Positions 5,973 to 6,449 of a stretch of 6,449 bases of DNA are shown here, piece by piece. Under the pieces are notes generated by a model that had not been told where the DNA came from, did no database searches, and worked only from the letters and a program-made list of their open reading frames with translations. The stretch comes from Candidatus Iainarchaeum sp. GTDB lineage: Archaea; Micrarchaeota; Micrarchaeia; Anstonellales; Bilamarchaeaceae. A program made the position numbers and the translations under genes. Positions within the stretch are counted from its first letter, which is position 1. Each line of letters begins with the position of its first letter. Location: assembly GCA_028711485.1 (NCBI GenBank), contig JAQTSF010000044.1, positions 1 through 6,449 of the forward strand, written 5' to 3'.

Positions 5973-6449
5973 TCAATGAGAACGCTTAACAACAAAATCT
6001 GCAAGTTCAACAAGGGCTTCTTTATATTCTGAATCTGGTAAATTATTTAGCTCTTTTTTAGAACGATTTACTAAATTAAAAGCCTGCTCCTGAGCATAAT
6101 CAATGCTTCCTGAATCCTTAAAAAGTTCAATTGCACGTGAGATGTCCTCTTTTTTTGAAGATTTTTTTAATAGAAGAGACTTGAGTTCTTTTCCTTCATT
6201 TTTATTAAGAGAGTTTATAGCATAAGGAAGCATCAGCGTTCTTTTTCCCTCTGTAATATCCCCGCCTATTTCTTTTTTGTATTTTTCCTCCTGTCCTACG
6301 AGATTTAAGATATCATCTTGAATCTGAAAGGCAATCCCTATATCCATACCATATTTCCCTAAAGGTAAAAGATAGTTCTTTTTTTCTGAAAGTATTGCAC
6401 CTAATTCACAAGATGCTTTTATGAGAGCACCTGTTTTTTTACTAATCAT
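5973..6449 (-). CDS. Polyprenyl diphosphate synthase (probably geranylgeranyl-type), C-terminal half only
   Basis: A trans-isoprenyl diphosphate synthase, which adds isopentenyl diphosphate units to an allylic diphosphate; in archaea such enzymes make the C20 or C25 chains of membrane ether lipids. Only the last 158 codons are in the window, about half of a usual 300-330-residue protein, so the ATG at the right edge is an internal methionine. Visible family features are SKKTGALIKASCELGAIL (fragment 3-20), the second aspartate-rich motif in FQIQDDILNLVG (41-52) and GGDITEGKRTLM (62-73). The second motif reads D-D-I-L-N, with Asn in place of the third Asp. The first aspartate-rich motif, and the residues before it that set chain length, lie outside the window, so product length cannot be inferred. 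The stop at 5973 is followed by a promoter for the membrane-protein pair, which is therefore probably a separate transcript. Confidence 0.93.
   Translation of the reverse strand: MISKKTGALIKASCELGAILSEKKNYLLPLGKYGMDIGIAFQIQDDILNLVGQEEKYKKEIGGDITEGKRTLMLPYAINSLNKNEGKELKSLLLKKSSKKEDISRAIELFKDSGSIDYAQEQAFNLVNRSKKELNNLPDSEYKEALVELADFVVKRSH

Noticed and set aside
5965..5974. Overlapping short palindromes TCGCGA and GAGCTC just before the prenyltransferase stop
   Set aside because: Six-base palindromes are expected by chance and no larger symmetric or repeated structure surrounds them.
5921..6013. 31-codon hydrophobic extension of the large membrane protein to a TTG at 6013
   Set aside because: It begins with TTG without a ribosome binding site, overlaps the prenyltransferase end by 41 bp, and spans the likely promoter. 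The ATG at 5920 has a TATA box at the right distance and starts a good signal sequence.

Overview
The window looks archaeal. The clearest marker is a full-length class-1 release factor of the archaeal/eukaryotic type (aRF1) with NIKS, YxCxxxF and GGQ motifs and a four-cysteine zinc finger. Archaeal-style TATA (box A) elements lie upstream of the divergent gene pair and of the membrane-protein pair. Two genes start with no ribosome binding site just downstream of such a box, as leaderless or near-leaderless archaeal transcripts do. The DNA is A+T-rich and very compact: every gap is under 100 bp and several genes overlap. This would fit a small-genome archaeon, possibly of the DPANN group, but that placement is a guess.

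Layout. Bases 1-1431 (minus) hold the first 477 codons of glmS, the amidotransferase that commits fructose-6-phosphate to amino sugars; its 3' end lies off the left edge. A 97-bp divergent promoter region (1432-1528) separates it from a plus-strand pair: a beta-class carbonic anhydrase (1529-2083) and, 3 bp later, aRF1 (2087-3298). aRF1 ends tail-to-tail with a minus-strand gene, their stop codons sharing bases 3295-3298, and a perfect 16-bp palindrome lies just beyond (3301-3316). From there to the right edge everything is on the minus strand. In transcription order these are the 3' half of a polyprenyl (probably geranylgeranyl) diphosphate synthase (5973 to the right edge), a 52-bp gap with its own TATA box, a 713-residue exported membrane protein with a long helical ectodomain (3779-5920), and a 163-residue single-pass membrane protein (3295-3786) overlapping it by 8 bp.

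The housekeeping genes cover amino sugars, CO2/bicarbonate, translation termination and isoprenoid lipids, and show no obvious joint function. The part worth attention is the membrane-protein pair. I recognise neither protein. By eye, the last ~120 residues of the large protein and the outer domain of the small one look like diverged copies of one domain: each follows a transmembrane helix, carries four cysteines in similar spacing, and shares P-x-x-Y-x-T and a terminal C-x-I-A. They are probably co-transcribed and translationally coupled, so a two-component cell-surface complex is a reasonable but untested hypothesis. No RNA gene, mobile element or CRISPR array was seen, and no stretch over 300 bp lacks a gene.
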